Below the pieces are notes generated by a model that saw nothing but the letters and a program-made list of their open reading frames with translations, was not told the DNA's origin and made no database searches. Both the position numbers and the translations under genes were made by a program. From contig CM065646.1 of NCBI GenBank assembly GCA_033220425.1, forward strand, positions 379,501-443,500: a stretch of 64,000 nt of DNA. The letters are read 5' to 3'. The DNA is from Lepraria neglecta (Eukaryota; Ascomycota; Lecanoromycetes; Lecanorales; Stereocaulaceae). Shown here piece by piece: positions 31,534 to 42,266 of the stretch; within the stretch, counting starts at the first letter, position 1; every line of letters starts with the position of its first letter.

Positions 31534-32676
31534 TGGAGAATAAAAGAGGTATTGGGTAATGATTGATGAAAAGACGAGATTAGACGGGAAATCAAGCCCA
31601 GCGCAAACAACGTATTGATAGATGACACGTCAAAAGAATGCATGAGTATGCAAGCATGCATATGGCCTAAACGGCAGGGCTGCGCTCGGGCGGGGTTTCA
31701 ATTCTTAGTGCTAAGACCTTGTAAGCTTCAGCGGACACAGCGCATGAACCATGAAAGCTTTACCTATCAAACCGAGGGCTGTGACTCTCGAGAAGCATAA
31801 CCGATGCGCTATGGCTTTTGGAGTCTTTCACAGCTGCTTTGGTGCTAATCCCCTCAGAACTTGTAGACTTTGTCCGCAAAAACTCTGAAATGCTGTATTA
31901 GTGGCCCCAGTGCGAACGATTCCGTCGACGATTTCCAAGGAATCACGTCTTATTAGTCTTATCTTATTGGTAGATAAAGCAGTGAAATGAAGGAGCTTCG
32001 ATTGGCCGAGTGGCTGGTTAGCTCGGCACTCGGCTGCAGCAACAAAAGTGGGCAGGCTGCAGTCGTCGCATGGTTTTCATTGAATATCTTCACAACGGCA
32101 TCACTTAAAGAAATACTTTCGCCTGCGAGAGTATCAAGGTTAATTTTCTCTTTAAATTAATACCAAAATTATCTGCTTCACAGCCTTCTTCGTGGAGATC
32201 TGGAAATGGTGTTGGATTTTGAGTTTAAATTCATCCGCGAGGCTATCGTAGCCTCTCCCCTTGGCCGATAATCGAGCAAGGCTGTTTCAGCCTAACTCAT
32301 TCAGTCGTAGGGGTCACCCGCTTTTTTTCCACTACCCCTCGTGAAGTCAGACGTGCGCATCGCTTCCATCACTCAAGCATACACTGGCCATCCACTATAG
32401 CGGTGTGTTGAAGTATTCAGAAGTCAGGAGACGGCGTGCGCCATTATGCGCCTTAGACATTCATCTTCTCTGGTCCGCGCTGCACCTAGGGGGAACATCT
32501 TATCAATCTGTTGTCTAAACCACTCTTACCGGTGTTATTACCGCCCAAGCTCTTGAGCAATCAGCTCTGTTAGACATTCTTATCGCCTCTATTCGATCTA
32601 CAGCCTTTTCAAGCTTTGGCCATCTTTCTGACGTGCTGAAAACCCAGCTCCGGACTTCTCGGAGGTTTCAGCCACG
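31534..32676. other. Intergenic, no gene recognised
   Basis: 1.1 kb between SHE4 and the C2H2 gene. The piece at 32000-32070 superficially resembles a tRNA D-arm region but lacks a T-arm (see rejected items). A pyrimidine-rich stretch occurs upstream of the C2H2 start. Confidence 0.4.
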
Positions 32677-34869
32677 ATGTCTGCTTCCGCCGGCCCCGAC
32701 GACTCTGCAGAGCTACAACAATACTCGGCTTTCCACCAGACCATTCAAAGGTTTTGCGAAAAGGAAAGATCGAGGAATACTTTGATGCCCAAAGAGTTTC
32801 TGAACAGCTTTCTCGCATACTTGGATCACGTCATCACATCCGAGGCCGAAAACACGAGCTTCGGACAGGCCCAGATGCTTCGACGACGGCGGACTATACT
32901 GAATATCAAAAGGAGACCAGATGGTAATCTCAATTTCGGAGACTTTATGATGCAGACTCACTATATGTCGAAAGCCGAGATGCACCTTTACCAGGGCTAT
33001 GACAATTGCGAAGTAGCTTACCAGATCTGCTCGGACGTTGCTATTGTCATCGAAACACTGGCGAAATATATTCAAACCACCTCACGCTTCTCGGAAAGGG
33101 ATATCTCTGACCTCAAGAACCGAGTAGCGGACCTCGAAAACGATGTTAACGTCGCCCTCGGACTTAAGCAGGATGTTGCCAAAAGTAACCCGAATTGGGA
33201 GTACATCAAGCCAAAGCTTCCAGTTGGAGATGGTATTAGAACGCTTCTCACATGCGTCATGGTTGCTTCTCGCAAGTTGCAGACATCCTCAGAGCCGAGT
33301 CGGCGGCTAGCATCAATGCTAGATGTCCTGATCAGAGACCTCGAGAATCTGGTGAGAAATCTGACTGGACGTAAACTCGATCGAACTATGATTACAGAGA
33401 TTGAGCTGAAAATCTGGTCTCAGGAGGAGCAGTTCAACAACCTGATCTCAAAGTCTGGCGAAGAAGGAACGCACAAAAATCGTGTAGCGGGCGATCTTCT
33501 GATGCCGCTTCTGCTTGGGATTGGGAGAACAATCAGCGAGGTACTATCGCTATTAGGCCTCAACTCCTCTTTTCGAGTACCCGCAGAAGAAAGCCCTGCA
33601 CCGCGAGAACGCGTCGCTAGGACCGCCACAAGGGCGATCAAGATTGCAAAGGCTTACTCACCCACCTCGTCTTCGAGTACGAGTACGGGGATGGCCTCCC
33701 TCATGCCTTGCACACACTGTGCTATGTCTTTTCCCTCTGACTCCACTCTCAAGAAACACGTCCTCGCCACGCACACACGTCCTTTCGTATGTACCTTTCA
33801 TGCCTACGGCTGTGAATCAACCGTTGGCAGCAAGAACGAATGGAAACGCCATATCAATGTCCAGCATATGCGATCAGAGACATGGAGGTGTGATATCGGC
33901 ACTTGTGCGCTTCAGAATTGCGCATTCCAACCTCCTCCACCGCCTCTACCTATGCCCGTGCCTGCGCCCCCACCTGCACATATCCCTATAGTGGAGAATG
34001 GTATCGCGTCTGCCACGAGAAAGCGCAAAAGTGGAGTCGGCAGGATCTCGGAGATTCTAGAGCCAAGCAACACGGTGCCTAAGCAAGAACCGGAGTCTGA
34101 TGCTGAGATGGAGTGGTCCCCTAGGAAAGGAAGGAAGAGGAGTAAGACAGAATATGAGAAGACTGAAGAGCCAGCCACTACCGTTTTGCGAGAGACTAAG
34201 ACAGACCCTATCTATGGTTGGGCGGCTGTGAATAAGCCAGATGACAGAAGAGGCAGCAGAAAGAACAGCAGAATTGAAGATGGAGCAGTCAACATTGCTC
34301 CGAAGCCCGACCTGGATGCTGAGTACAAGCCTACCAAGCAAGAAGTCCAGATGCCTCAGGTACCACCTTACATGCCGCAGCATGAAGTTCCACTACCATC
34401 AGCATCATCCTCGATTCATCCCGAGCTACCAGAACCTTCCTACCACGAATTTGATCGCAAAGACCTCTTCACCCAGCATCTCAAGCGCATGCACGCCCCT
34501 CCTTCCTCCGCCTCCGCTTCCGAGAAGTCCGCCTTCAACGACGCCATCGAGACTGTGCAAGCAAGATGCCACGTGCGCCTGCGAGAGCTCCCAACGAACA
34601 CGATCTGTCCCTTCTGCCCTGACCACCCTACATTCAAGAAATGGGAAGATAGATTGGAACATGTGGGGAAACATTTGGAGAAACAAGATATCGATTTGAC
34701 GGGGGAGATTGAGGATACTGCGTTGAGGAATTGGATGATTGGGCAAGGGTTCTTGGAGAGAGGGGAGGGAGGATGGAGGTTGTGCGAGTTAAGTCGGAAG
34801 AAGAAGAGAGGGGAGAAGGCAAACACGGGGGCGGAGGAGGAGGGTGCGGATGGGGAGGATGATGAGTAA
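32677..34869 (+). CDS. C2H2 zinc-finger protein, putative transcription factor
   Basis: Single exon, 730 aa, ATG at 32677. The first 300 residues are mostly helical with no named domain (FHQTIQRFCEKERSRNTLMP, LENDVNVALGLKQDVAK). Around residues 345-415 lie zinc fingers: PCTHCAMSFPSDSTLKKHVL with ATH, then FVCTFHAYGCESTVGSKNEW with KRHINVQH. A third Cys-rich segment (WRCDIGTCALQNC) follows. A further finger-like stretch occurs near residue 600 (FDRKDLFTQHLKRMH and CPFCPDHPTFKKWEDRLEHV). Basic patches (RKGRKRSKTEYEK) may be nuclear signals. Fingers embedded in a helical protein like this are common in fungal regulators, but no regulon can be assigned. The gene is intact. Confidence 0.8.
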   Translation: MSASAGPDDSAELQQYSAFHQTIQRFCEKERSRNTLMPKEFLNSFLAYLDHVITSEAENTSFGQAQMLRRRRTILNIKRRPDGNLNFGDFMMQTHYMSKAEMHLYQGYDNCEVAYQICSDVAIVIETLAKYIQTTSRFSERDISDLKNRVADLENDVNVALGLKQDVAKSNPNWEYIKPKLPVGDGIRTLLTCVMVASRKLQTSSEPSRRLASMLDVLIRDLENLVRNLTGRKLDRTMITEIELKIWSQEEQFNNLISKSGEEGTHKNRVAGDLLMPLLLGIGRTISEVLSLLGLNSSFRVPAEESPAPRERVARTATRAIKIAKAYSPTSSSSTSTGMASLMPCTHCAMSFPSDSTLKKHVLATHTRPFVCTFHAYGCESTVGSKNEWKRHINVQHMRSETWRCDIGTCALQNCAFQPPPPPLPMPVPAPPPAHIPIVENGIASATRKRKSGVGRISEILEPSNTVPKQEPESDAEMEWSPRKGRKRSKTEYEKTEEPATTVLRETKTDPIYGWAAVNKPDDRRGSRKNSRIEDGAVNIAPKPDLDAEYKPTKQEVQMPQVPPYMPQHEVPLPSASSSIHPELPEPSYHEFDRKDLFTQHLKRMHAPPSSASASEKSAFNDAIETVQARCHVRLRELPTNTICPFCPDHPTFKKWEDRLEHVGKHLEKQDIDLTGEIEDTALRNWMIGQGFLERGEGGWRLCELSRKKKRGEKANTGAEEEGADGEDDE

Positions 34870-35816
34870 CACTGCGTTACGCTCGTAACGTCGGCAGCGT
34901 TACCCGGTATCATGGCTGAGTGTAGGGACATAAAGGGCAATACTGCCAACGCCCCTAAAGTCAGCGCCAATTACCGTAGCAGTCGATCGATTATGCCGTG
35001 GATATGGAACGAAAGAGAAGAGTTGTTTTGACATACGCAGGCTACCGCAGGAAGAGTCGCAAACAGGAGCTGGAACGGTTGAGATACGAAGGGATAAAAC
35101 GCTCAAAGCTTTGGAGACAAGATTGCAACAAAGAGATTTAGGTGTGTATGCTTATGGATAAGGGTTTGCATTTATTATTTGATGATGGCTAGAGAGCATT
35201 GTTTATATGGGGTGGTACTTTGTTTGTTTCTGAGTCATAGCGAGCTTATATGGCACTCTCAAGATAGTATGCAACATGAATGACAAGTCATATCTATTAG
35301 AGGTTTGAGACCAATGACAACTGGGATCTTGTCGAATTAGGATAGATAGATTGAGATGTTTGAATCGTCTTGGTTGACGGAAGGTAATTTATATTTTAGC
35401 CTGATGAATATTATACGCTAGGGTACAATGGTGTTTCGTCTTCCCCTTCAGCTCTACAAAGCTCAGGTAGTATCTCATCTTCAGGTGCCTGGCCTCGCCG
35501 ACAGCTGCTCTGCACCTTGTGTGCTCACTCTGATATGAGAACTGCTTGGCATCGCCTCAACCCATGTCTTTGGGCTTGAACCTGGCATCCATCAGCACCC
35601 ACGTGGATGAGATCATTGGCCAATTGTAACATCCGCTTGAATTCCACTTCTGAGCTCCATGACCACAGCCATGCCGAACATGGAAGCTCTCGACGTCACA
35701 ACGGCTATGGGCCGAGAGTGCTGTTTTGAGCTGGATACGATGCCCTCCGAAACAATGGCCTCCTCCCACCTCTTCTCCGCCAGGCCCATCTATCGTTCGT
35801 CCTTGCTCACATCAAG
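34870..35816. other. Intergenic, no gene recognised
   Basis: Nearly 1 kb with only short overlapping frames. It holds the 3' end of the C2H2 gene and the promoter of the AIM6-like gene. Confidence 0.4.
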
Positions 35817-36846
35817 ATGCGTATCTCTACTGGCCTTACCACCCTGACTCTGGGTACCTGCGCCCTCGCTGCTTCCCCAGACGTGTCCCCGGCCCTCCAA
35901 CAAATCTTGGACCAAGCCCACCAAGGACCTCTCTACACCTATCCTACAAGCCTCACGCAAGACATCATACCCAAGCTCATACACAGCCATAACGACTACT
36001 GGCGCGACGTACCTTTCTACAGCGCAATATCAGTTGGCGCGGTGTCTGTCGAAGCAGACATATGGCTTTACAATGGGACACTACATGTCGGGCATGAGCA
36101 GGGAGCGTTGACGGATGAGCGCACTTTCGAGTCGCTGTATATCAATCCGATACTGGATACGCTGCATCGCCAGAATCCTACGAATTCTTCGTTCCTGATG
36201 GCGCCGACGCATAATGGGGTGTTTGATACGAATGGGGCGCAGACGCTTTATCTGTTTGTGGATGTGAAGACGGATGGAGCTACGACTTGGCCTTATGTTG
36301 TGAAAGCTTTGGAGCCGCTGTATGAGCTCCTTAACCTACCCTTTACCCACTTCCGCCCTCGAGCTCAAGCCTCAGACCCAGCTGACGCGTTACAGCCAAT
36401 CTGGCGGCTGGCTCTCGACAGTAAACACCTCCAACCTCTTCACCTCCGCCGCCGTAACCGTAATAGGCACTGGCAACACCCCCTTGAATCAGGTCCAGCC
36501 TATCACGCCCCGCTATTACTTCTACGACGCCCCCATCCCAACTCTGAACAATACCTTCTCCAACATAACCTCCCGCGTCTCCCCCATCGCCTCAACAGAC
36601 TTCCAAGCGAATTTCGGCCCCGTTGATGGAACGAGCTTGAATAATACGCAGCTGGCGCTATTGAGAGCGCAGGTGCAGGTTGCGCATGGGAAGGGGATAA
36701 TGTTGCGGTATTGGGATCAGCCTGGTTGGCCGATTAGTACTCGCAATGGGATATGGAGGCAGTTGAAGAGTGAGGGTGTTGATATAATTAACGTGGATGA
36801 TTTGGAGGGGGCGGCGGGGTTGAGTGATGAGAGTAATTATTGGTGA
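35817..36846 (+). CDS. AIM6: AIM6-like PLC-type phosphodiesterase, secreted or organellar
   Basis: Exons 35817-36319 and 36396-36846 give 317 aa. The 76-bp intron has GTATGA, a CTGAC branch site and acceptor TTACAG. It joins KALEPL to QSGGWLSTV, as expected for the family. The N-terminus is a signal peptide (STGLTTLTLGTCALAAS). The PLC-like TIM-barrel shows PKLIHSHNDYWRDVPFYSAI with the first catalytic His-Asn-Asp, VSVEADIWLYNGTLHVGHEQ, and YLFVDVKTDGATTWPYVVKA. The last barrel strands are GIMLRYWDQPGWP and VDIINVDDLEGAAG. Yeast Aim6 was named from a mitochondrial inheritance screen; its substrate is not established. Several N-glycosylation sequons (NGT, NNT, NIT) suit a secreted enzyme. Confidence 0.85.
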
Positions 36847-37191
36847 TGGACGGACTGTGGAAAAGGGTGGGATAAGTTTGAATGCCTATAGTCAGAGGGC
36901 TGGAAGTTTGATTGCATTCCGCGTGATAGATCTATACTCCTATCTGACATATAAGAGCCAAGACCCAAGGCGCAGATGTACTCTTATTTGCTGTTCTCGC
37001 TGTCAAATGGGGATTCGGACTTCCTCCATAAGGCGCCAGTCGAGGAAGACATTGCCTCAAGCCATACCCGGAAGGCCAGCAAGGGCAGTAAGTCGAATAT
37101 AGAACGATCTCGTCCCTCCCTCCTTTATCTTAAATATCTATTTCCTTAACACTCAATCTCAGTCCTGCTTTGAACAGCCCTACATCGCAAA
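36847..37191. other. Intergenic
   Basis: 345 bp between AIM6-like and GNAT genes; nothing recognised. Confidence 0.4.
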
Positions 37192-37892
37192 ATGTCAATC
37201 CGCGCAATCCAACCCTCCGACCTCGACGCCATAACTTGGATCTCTGTCGCAGCCACACCCGCGGATCCAATGTGTCCCTATCGCTACCCCTACCGCGATC
37301 AGTACCCAGAGGACTTCCAACAGTTTTCTCACATCCGCGTGGGTGAGTACCTCACCGAAGCCGCTACGGGCGCCAGCAGTTTCATGGTTTACGAGGCTCC
37401 CAGCATCGAGGACCTTAGCATCCAAAGAGTAACATCTTGTACTACTATCTGGGAGCCACCAAAGGGACATTTAGAAATCACCTGAGACGAAAGCCGCCGC
37501 CGAAGCAGGCGAGAAATCTCTGTCAAATACCCACTTGTCTGTCCAAAAGTAATTCACCCTAGGCTAACCGCATTTTCTTCCAAACTTGCAGCAGCTGGAA
37601 AACCAAAAGACCATCTCGAACGAAATACGGCGCCGACAAGCGCGTTTACCTTGGCTTGCTCAATACCCACCCTGACTACCAGGGTCGAGGTGCGGGCAAA
37701 GCGCTGTGTCTGTGGGGCTTGGAGAAGGCGAAGAGGGAGGGGCGGAACGTAACGCTATTTTCAAGCCCGATGCGAAGGAAGGTGTATGGGATGCTGGGGT
37801 TTCGGGACACGGGAAGTTTCCGGACGAGGGTGGAGGGGGAGGCAGAATGGTTGGTTACGCTGGGGATGGTGTTGGAGAAGGATAGCTGGTAG
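37192..37892 (+). CDS. GNAT-family N-acetyltransferase, three exons
   Basis: Exons 37192-37428, 37475-37548 and 37592-37892 give 203 aa; introns are 46 and 43 bp, and phases close. The start MSIRAIQPSDLDAITWISV is the first strand and helix of a GNAT fold. The acetyl-CoA-binding motif A is YLGLLNTHPDYQGRGAGKAL (the Q/RxxGxG/A signature is QGRGAG), followed by CLWGLEKAKREGRNVTLFSS. The C-terminal strand region is VYGMLGFRDTGSF. Such fungal GNATs acetylate small molecules or protein N-termini; no substrate can be assigned. The middle exon is Ala/Lys-rich and is the least certain part. Confidence 0.82.
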
Positions 37893-38004
37893 GACTTGTG
37901 ATGAGTGAGAGGTTGAGAACTGACAACGGGTGCGGGTGAGGACTGTTGCTTTCGTGTAGTTGATCAACTACTAGCCAGTGACTTGGCTTTTCAAATAAAA
38001 GCCC

Positions 38005-38538
38005 ATGTGTATCCATCACAAATCGATGGAGAGTATCCTAGACCACCACAACTCTTGCTGCTGCCACTGCCCGAACCCAGATTCCCAGAGTCAATGGGTA
38101 AGTTTTGATATCGGAGGCGAATGCACACAGCAGCTAGTCAAGTCACTCGTACTGGGCTCACCGCTACCTAGAAAAGGCAAGTTCATCACAGGCATGAATT
38201 CCATGAAACACGCCCTTCTATGTGACCCGCTAAGAGACTTCGGTATGGAGGTATCAAAGAGAGCTCGAGGACCTCATGTACAGAAAGGTAAGGCAAGTAG
38301 AGAAGAGGACGACAATACAGCGACGGATAGCGAACCCTTGAACAAAGGAGTGTCTAGGACACTTTGCAGCATAGCTCATGTGCAGAGGATGGTCTCAAGA
38401 GGCCAAATTAATTTCCAGTGCAATTGGTGCAGGTTGCCTCTAGGAATGGCAAAGATCTCGCAAAAGCGGCGGGACAGCCTCAGCCACAGACTGTGTTCAG
38501 TGTGCATGCGCTGCTGCGCCGCCTGGGAAGGATCGTGA
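38005..38538 (+). CDS. Cys-rich hypothetical protein
   Basis: An intact 177-codon frame from ATG 38005. It has no signal peptide and no membrane segment. Cys residues cluster at both ends: CCCHCPNP near residue 20, and INFQCNWCRLPLG with HRLCSVCMRCCAAW at the end. Two CxxC pairs about 25 residues apart near the C-terminus could form a zinc ribbon. I recognise no family. It lies in a gap between the GNAT and SDR genes. It may be a real orphan gene or a chance frame. Confidence 0.35.
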   Translation: MCIHHKSMESILDHHNSCCCHCPNPDSQSQWVSFDIGGECTQQLVKSLVLGSPLPRKGKFITGMNSMKHALLCDPLRDFGMEVSKRARGPHVQKGKASREEDDNTATDSEPLNKGVSRTLCSIAHVQRMVSRGQINFQCNWCRLPLGMAKISQKRRDSLSHRLCSVCMRCCAAWEGS

Positions 38539-38904
38539 CTAGTTTCGTCAAATTCAACCCCACTTCATAACCTACTTGTAACACAAGGGCACAGAAAATT
38601 CACTTCCCATTTGAGCCGTCATCAAGGTTTCCGCTGCTAGAAGTTCTAATTAGAATAGCCTTGTTAGGTCTTGCACAAGTCGGCTTTAATTGACGTCTGT
38701 GTTATTTCCCTCGTGCATACTTCTACTCGCTTGGTGGTGCACACTATCTATCCCCATTTACTCAATCCTGATACGATCTGTCTGTTGCCAGAAGTTTGGT
38801 TCTCCTATTGAAGCATCTTCAGACAAGGGAAACCCTTCCTCAAGACGCCCATACTTTCCAGATTAATATCGAACAAAGTGGAATATTGTCTAGCTCCCTC
38901 GAAG
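38539..38904. other. Intergenic, promoter side of the SDR gene
   Basis: No gene or repeat recognised. Confidence 0.4.
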
Positions 38905-39983
38905 ATGGCCTCAAAACCCTCACTAAACGGGTTTGCACTAATCACCGGGGTAAGAACACTATGTTGTGGCTATTACTGGATTCTCTAAGTGGCTAACACC
39001 ATACGTCCCAGGCCGCCAGCGGCATCGGTCAAGAAACAGGCTTCTCCTTCGCCGAAGCTGGCGCAAGCGGCGTACTCTTCGCAGATATCAACAAGCAAGG
39101 CGCTCAAGAGAGCGCCGAGATGAGCAAGAAATTCGCCAAGAACCCTGAATATCGCGCCATTGCTGTGAAAGTAGACGTGACTGATCCAGAAAGTGTGCAG
39201 AGCATGGTAGATACCGCGATCAAGGAATTTGGAAGGATAGATCATAGCGTCAACAGTGCAGGAGTATGTGTATAACCTCTCTCGACCACCAAATTCCATC
39301 CTAGCAGTGGAGCCAATGTCAAGCTCGCATAACCAAGACTGACTTCTTCTGGATAATTAGGTAAGCAGTTCATCCGACGCACCAGTATCCGACCTCTCAC
39401 TCGAGGACTATGCAAGAATCACCGACACCAACATAAAAGGCACGATGCTCTGTGTCCGCGCCGTCTCGAAAGCCATGTCCACGCAAGAACCACTTACTTA
39501 TGAGGGCCGACGTGGGTCACGCAGCCTTGGTCGAGGCTCAATCGTCAATATGGGCTCGGCGAGCTCTTATGTTGGTACGCCAGGCACAATGTCCTACACG
39601 ACGTCTAAGCATGCTATCATTGGCCTTACGAAGACCGCAGGTAAGCAAATCCACAGCGTGTTCGCCCAGTTCTGGTCACGCCCAGAGGCCATTTCTCTCG
39701 ACTTTCTGCTGATATTCATGCAGCTCAGGACAACAAAAAGCACCACATCCGCGTGAACGCCATATGCCCTTCGTGGGTCGACACGCCAATGATGGAGCGT
39801 ATTCTGCAGCGCAAGCCGCAGCTGGAGCAGGTCATTGAGAAGGTGTCGCCGCTTGAGAGGATGGCGGAGCCGGAGGAGGTTGCTGATGTGATTGTTTTCT
39901 TGTGTAGTCCAAGTGCGAGCTATGTCAATGGTACGGGATTGTTGGTTGACGCTGGCTTGACGCTGAGTGTGCATACTGCGTAG
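38905..39983 (+). CDS. Short-chain dehydrogenase/reductase
   Basis: Exons 38905-38949, 39012-39263, 39361-39640 and 39724-39983 give 278 aa. Splicing restores LNGFALITGAASGIGQETG, the TGxxxGxG NAD(P)-binding motif. An acidic residue in FADINKQGA after strand 2 favours NAD(H). DHSVNSAGVSSS is the NNAG-equivalent with Ser at position 2. Catalytic residues are Ser in IVNMGSASSYVG and the YxxxK pair in SYTTSKHAIIGLTK. AICPSWVDTPMMERI and NGTGLLVDAGLTLS are the usual C-terminal markers. It is a classical SDR reducing or oxidising a small alcohol or ketone; the substrate is unknown. It starts the accessory block that includes a regulator and an ABC transporter. Confidence 0.92.
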
Positions 39984-40295
39984 GTTTGTTTGAGCTGGAG
40001 GAAAATAGCGAAGAGAAAGGATAGAACCAGATAGGTGGACTGCTAAACTAGCACGGCAGCGGGGTTTTCCCTTTTGGTCTCTCAAATGATTTGATAGAGT
40101 CTGTACTAGTGGTGCTTGATTCCAGATTTTGCGACATTCTTAATGCGGAAATACCAAACGAGTTGTCGAAATGGTTGAGGCGACGAAGAAACCACTACAT
40201 CGGCTGGAGGTGGCTGATTCTTCGCTTGTGATATTCGCAATGCCTGATTCGCGATGATCCTTGCTGGATGCCGTTGAGTGTTTTCATTATTGCTG
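39984..40295. other. Intergenic between convergent SDR and regulator genes
   Basis: 312 bp, 3' ends of two convergent genes. No feature seen. Confidence 0.4.
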
Positions 40296-42266
40296 TTAGT
40301 TGGTACCAGGTGTTGTGGTACTCGTAGACAGAGACATGGGCCCAGCCTCAGCACCTTCCAACATCAGGGCATTCCCACCAGGACCCAAACTCGCCAGCTC
40401 ATCCAGCCAGGTCTGATCCTCCATCATCGACTCAATATCAATCTGCTGAATCTGCGCCTGCGCTTGCATGTGACCCGCAGCTCCCGCCTGCCCCGCGAAA
40501 ACCTCCCTCGCAAACTGCGAAATCTGCCCCTTTGCAGCTCTCGCCATCGGCCATACCTCGCCCATTGAGCTCAGGGCATTGACGGTCAATTGCAGGCGCT
40601 CTTTGATAGCGTCAGCTCTGTCCGTACTAGTTTCCATCGGGTAAGCTGGGAGGTGAACGATGGCAGCTAAAAGAGTGGCGCAGACGAAACAGGGCGTGTG
40701 CATTGACATTGGCGTTCGGAGTGCTATGGCTTTTGAGATTGAGTTTGCAGCTTTGATTGCTTTGTTCGTGTGGACCTCGTAAGCTGATGTTGGGAGTCCG
40801 ATGGCTTCTTGGCGAGTACAGGGTGTTGGGTAGTGGTTCTGGACGAATACGAGGCTGGATCGCGGTCTGTGGAGCATTATTAATGCGCTGTCAATAAGGT
40901 TGTGGGCTGAGAATAGGATTTCGTCGCATTTGCCGTCTCGTTCTAAGACGTAGCGTTTGTCTGGTGGAAGGGAGATCATGAAATTCGCTAAGCTGGTGTC
41001 TAGACTTTCAACTTGCTCGTCTGTGGCAGCAAACATATCTGTGCCTAGACTGAGGATTTTTCCTAGTAGGCGGACTGCCTCGATTTTGTAAGCAAAGGAA
41101 GAATAGGCGTAATCCTCGGTAGAGAAAGTTCGATCGAGAAAATCATTTTGAGACCGAAGCTGGGGTATGATCTTGCATTGCGCGTAGTCATTCTCTTCGG
41201 ATGGCAGGAGCAAATCATTCTGGATGTCTTGAAGCCTGAAAGTATGCGGAATGTTGTTCATACTGGCAAGGATGCCGTCGATCGTGAACAGGCCCCACCA
41301 AGTCCTCCTCCAGCTTTCCTCAATCACATCGATGCCCATTCCATGGTTGGTCGCATAGGTCTTAGAGTTCATACCTAAATTTACAGCCAGGTCGATGGCT
41401 TGATTGATGACTGTAAGGGCAGGTTCGGGCTCAAATCGGGCAAACAACGACATGCCAAAAAGCATTAGACCTTGGACCTTGTATCCATCGTTCGAAACAT
41501 CTTCTGCCGTAATACCTTCCGCTAAACCCCGCAGATTCTGTTGGGATAAACCTTGCATGAAATGACTTGCCACGAAGCGCATGACTGACTTTAGATGAGG
41601 TGGTAGAAGATAAGGCCTGGCCCGATAGAGCTTTCGCGGGATTATAAAGGGATGCGCACTGTTGAAATTCGCATAGTAAAGGTCTATCAAAGTGTCCACT
41701 GGAGCTTCAGGAGACTGGCGAGGGGGCTCTGGGAGGGTTCTGGCCGTCGGATTGACAGCATTATTCTGAAAGCTTACGGCGACCTCACTATGTTGACCGT
41801 TGCCCATTGTTGACAATTGTCCAACGCTCGACGTAGCTTCCGTGGTCTGATAAATCTCTGGAAGAAAACTAAAGGAGCGGGTAGTTGCATCCGGATAATT
41901 GCGCATGAAAAGGGCGTCCTCATTCATGTTAAAGTCCATTTCGGGGATCGCAGCCGGAGTCCAGTCTGCCAGGCTCGCAGCGGTCGGCGTCTTCGTCGAA
42001 TCTCTAAGCATGTCCCCGCCGGAGTCCTCATTTGAGCTTGCCTGTGAGCCATCATTCTCTGTACCCTTTGCAGTCCTCCTTGGGCCTTTGTAGCCCCGCC
42101 TTGACTGCTGGTAGTTGCATTCGCTGCCACTGTCTTGACATCTTTTGCAAATGGGCATCTGTCCATTGCATTTGAGATGTCTTTTTCGGCATGCAATACA
42201 TGCAAGGAGACTGGGGGGCCGATTGCGTAGAGCAATGTGACCAAGTGCCTCTGTTCCATTCATCAT
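40296..42266 (-). CDS. Zn2Cys6 transcription factor with fungal-specific regulatory domain
   Basis: Single exon, 656 aa; the start is a Met-Met pair at 42261-42266. The binuclear zinc cluster sits at residues 23-50, C-x2-C-x6-C-x6-C-x2-C-x6-C, read in ACIACRKRHLKCNGQMPICK and RCQDSGSECNY. A basic linker follows (RRGYKGPRRTAKG). The middle homology region starts at about residue 190 (VDTLIDLYYANFNSAHPFII). ESWRRTWWGLFTIDGILASM is the typical WW-containing helix of the fungal_trans domain. It is divergent from the ABCG transporter across 793 bp, an arrangement often seen when a regulator controls a neighbouring exporter. The gene is intact. Confidence 0.92.
   Translation of the reverse strand: MMNGTEALGHIALRNRPPSLLACIACRKRHLKCNGQMPICKRCQDSGSECNYQQSRRGYKGPRRTAKGTENDGSQASSNEDSGGDMLRDSTKTPTAASLADWTPAAIPEMDFNMNEDALFMRNYPDATTRSFSFLPEIYQTTEATSSVGQLSTMGNGQHSEVAVSFQNNAVNPTARTLPEPPRQSPEAPVDTLIDLYYANFNSAHPFIIPRKLYRARPYLLPPHLKSVMRFVASHFMQGLSQQNLRGLAEGITAEDVSNDGYKVQGLMLFGMSLFARFEPEPALTVINQAIDLAVNLGMNSKTYATNHGMGIDVIEESWRRTWWGLFTIDGILASMNNIPHTFRLQDIQNDLLLPSEENDYAQCKIIPQLRSQNDFLDRTFSTEDYAYSSFAYKIEAVRLLGKILSLGTDMFAATDEQVESLDTSLANFMISLPPDKRYVLERDGKCDEILFSAHNLIDSALIMLHRPRSSLVFVQNHYPTPCTRQEAIGLPTSAYEVHTNKAIKAANSISKAIALRTPMSMHTPCFVCATLLAAIVHLPAYPMETSTDRADAIKERLQLTVNALSSMGEVWPMARAAKGQISQFAREVFAGQAGAAGHMQAQAQIQQIDIESMMEDQTWLDELASLGPGGNALMLEGAEAGPMSLSTSTTTPGTN

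Noticed and set aside
32000-32070. tRNA-like string (GGCCGAGTGG followed by GGTTAGCTCGGCA)
   Set aside because: It looks like the D-arm of a Leu/Ser tRNA, but there is no GTTCGAATC-type T-arm at the right distance and no pairing acceptor stem.
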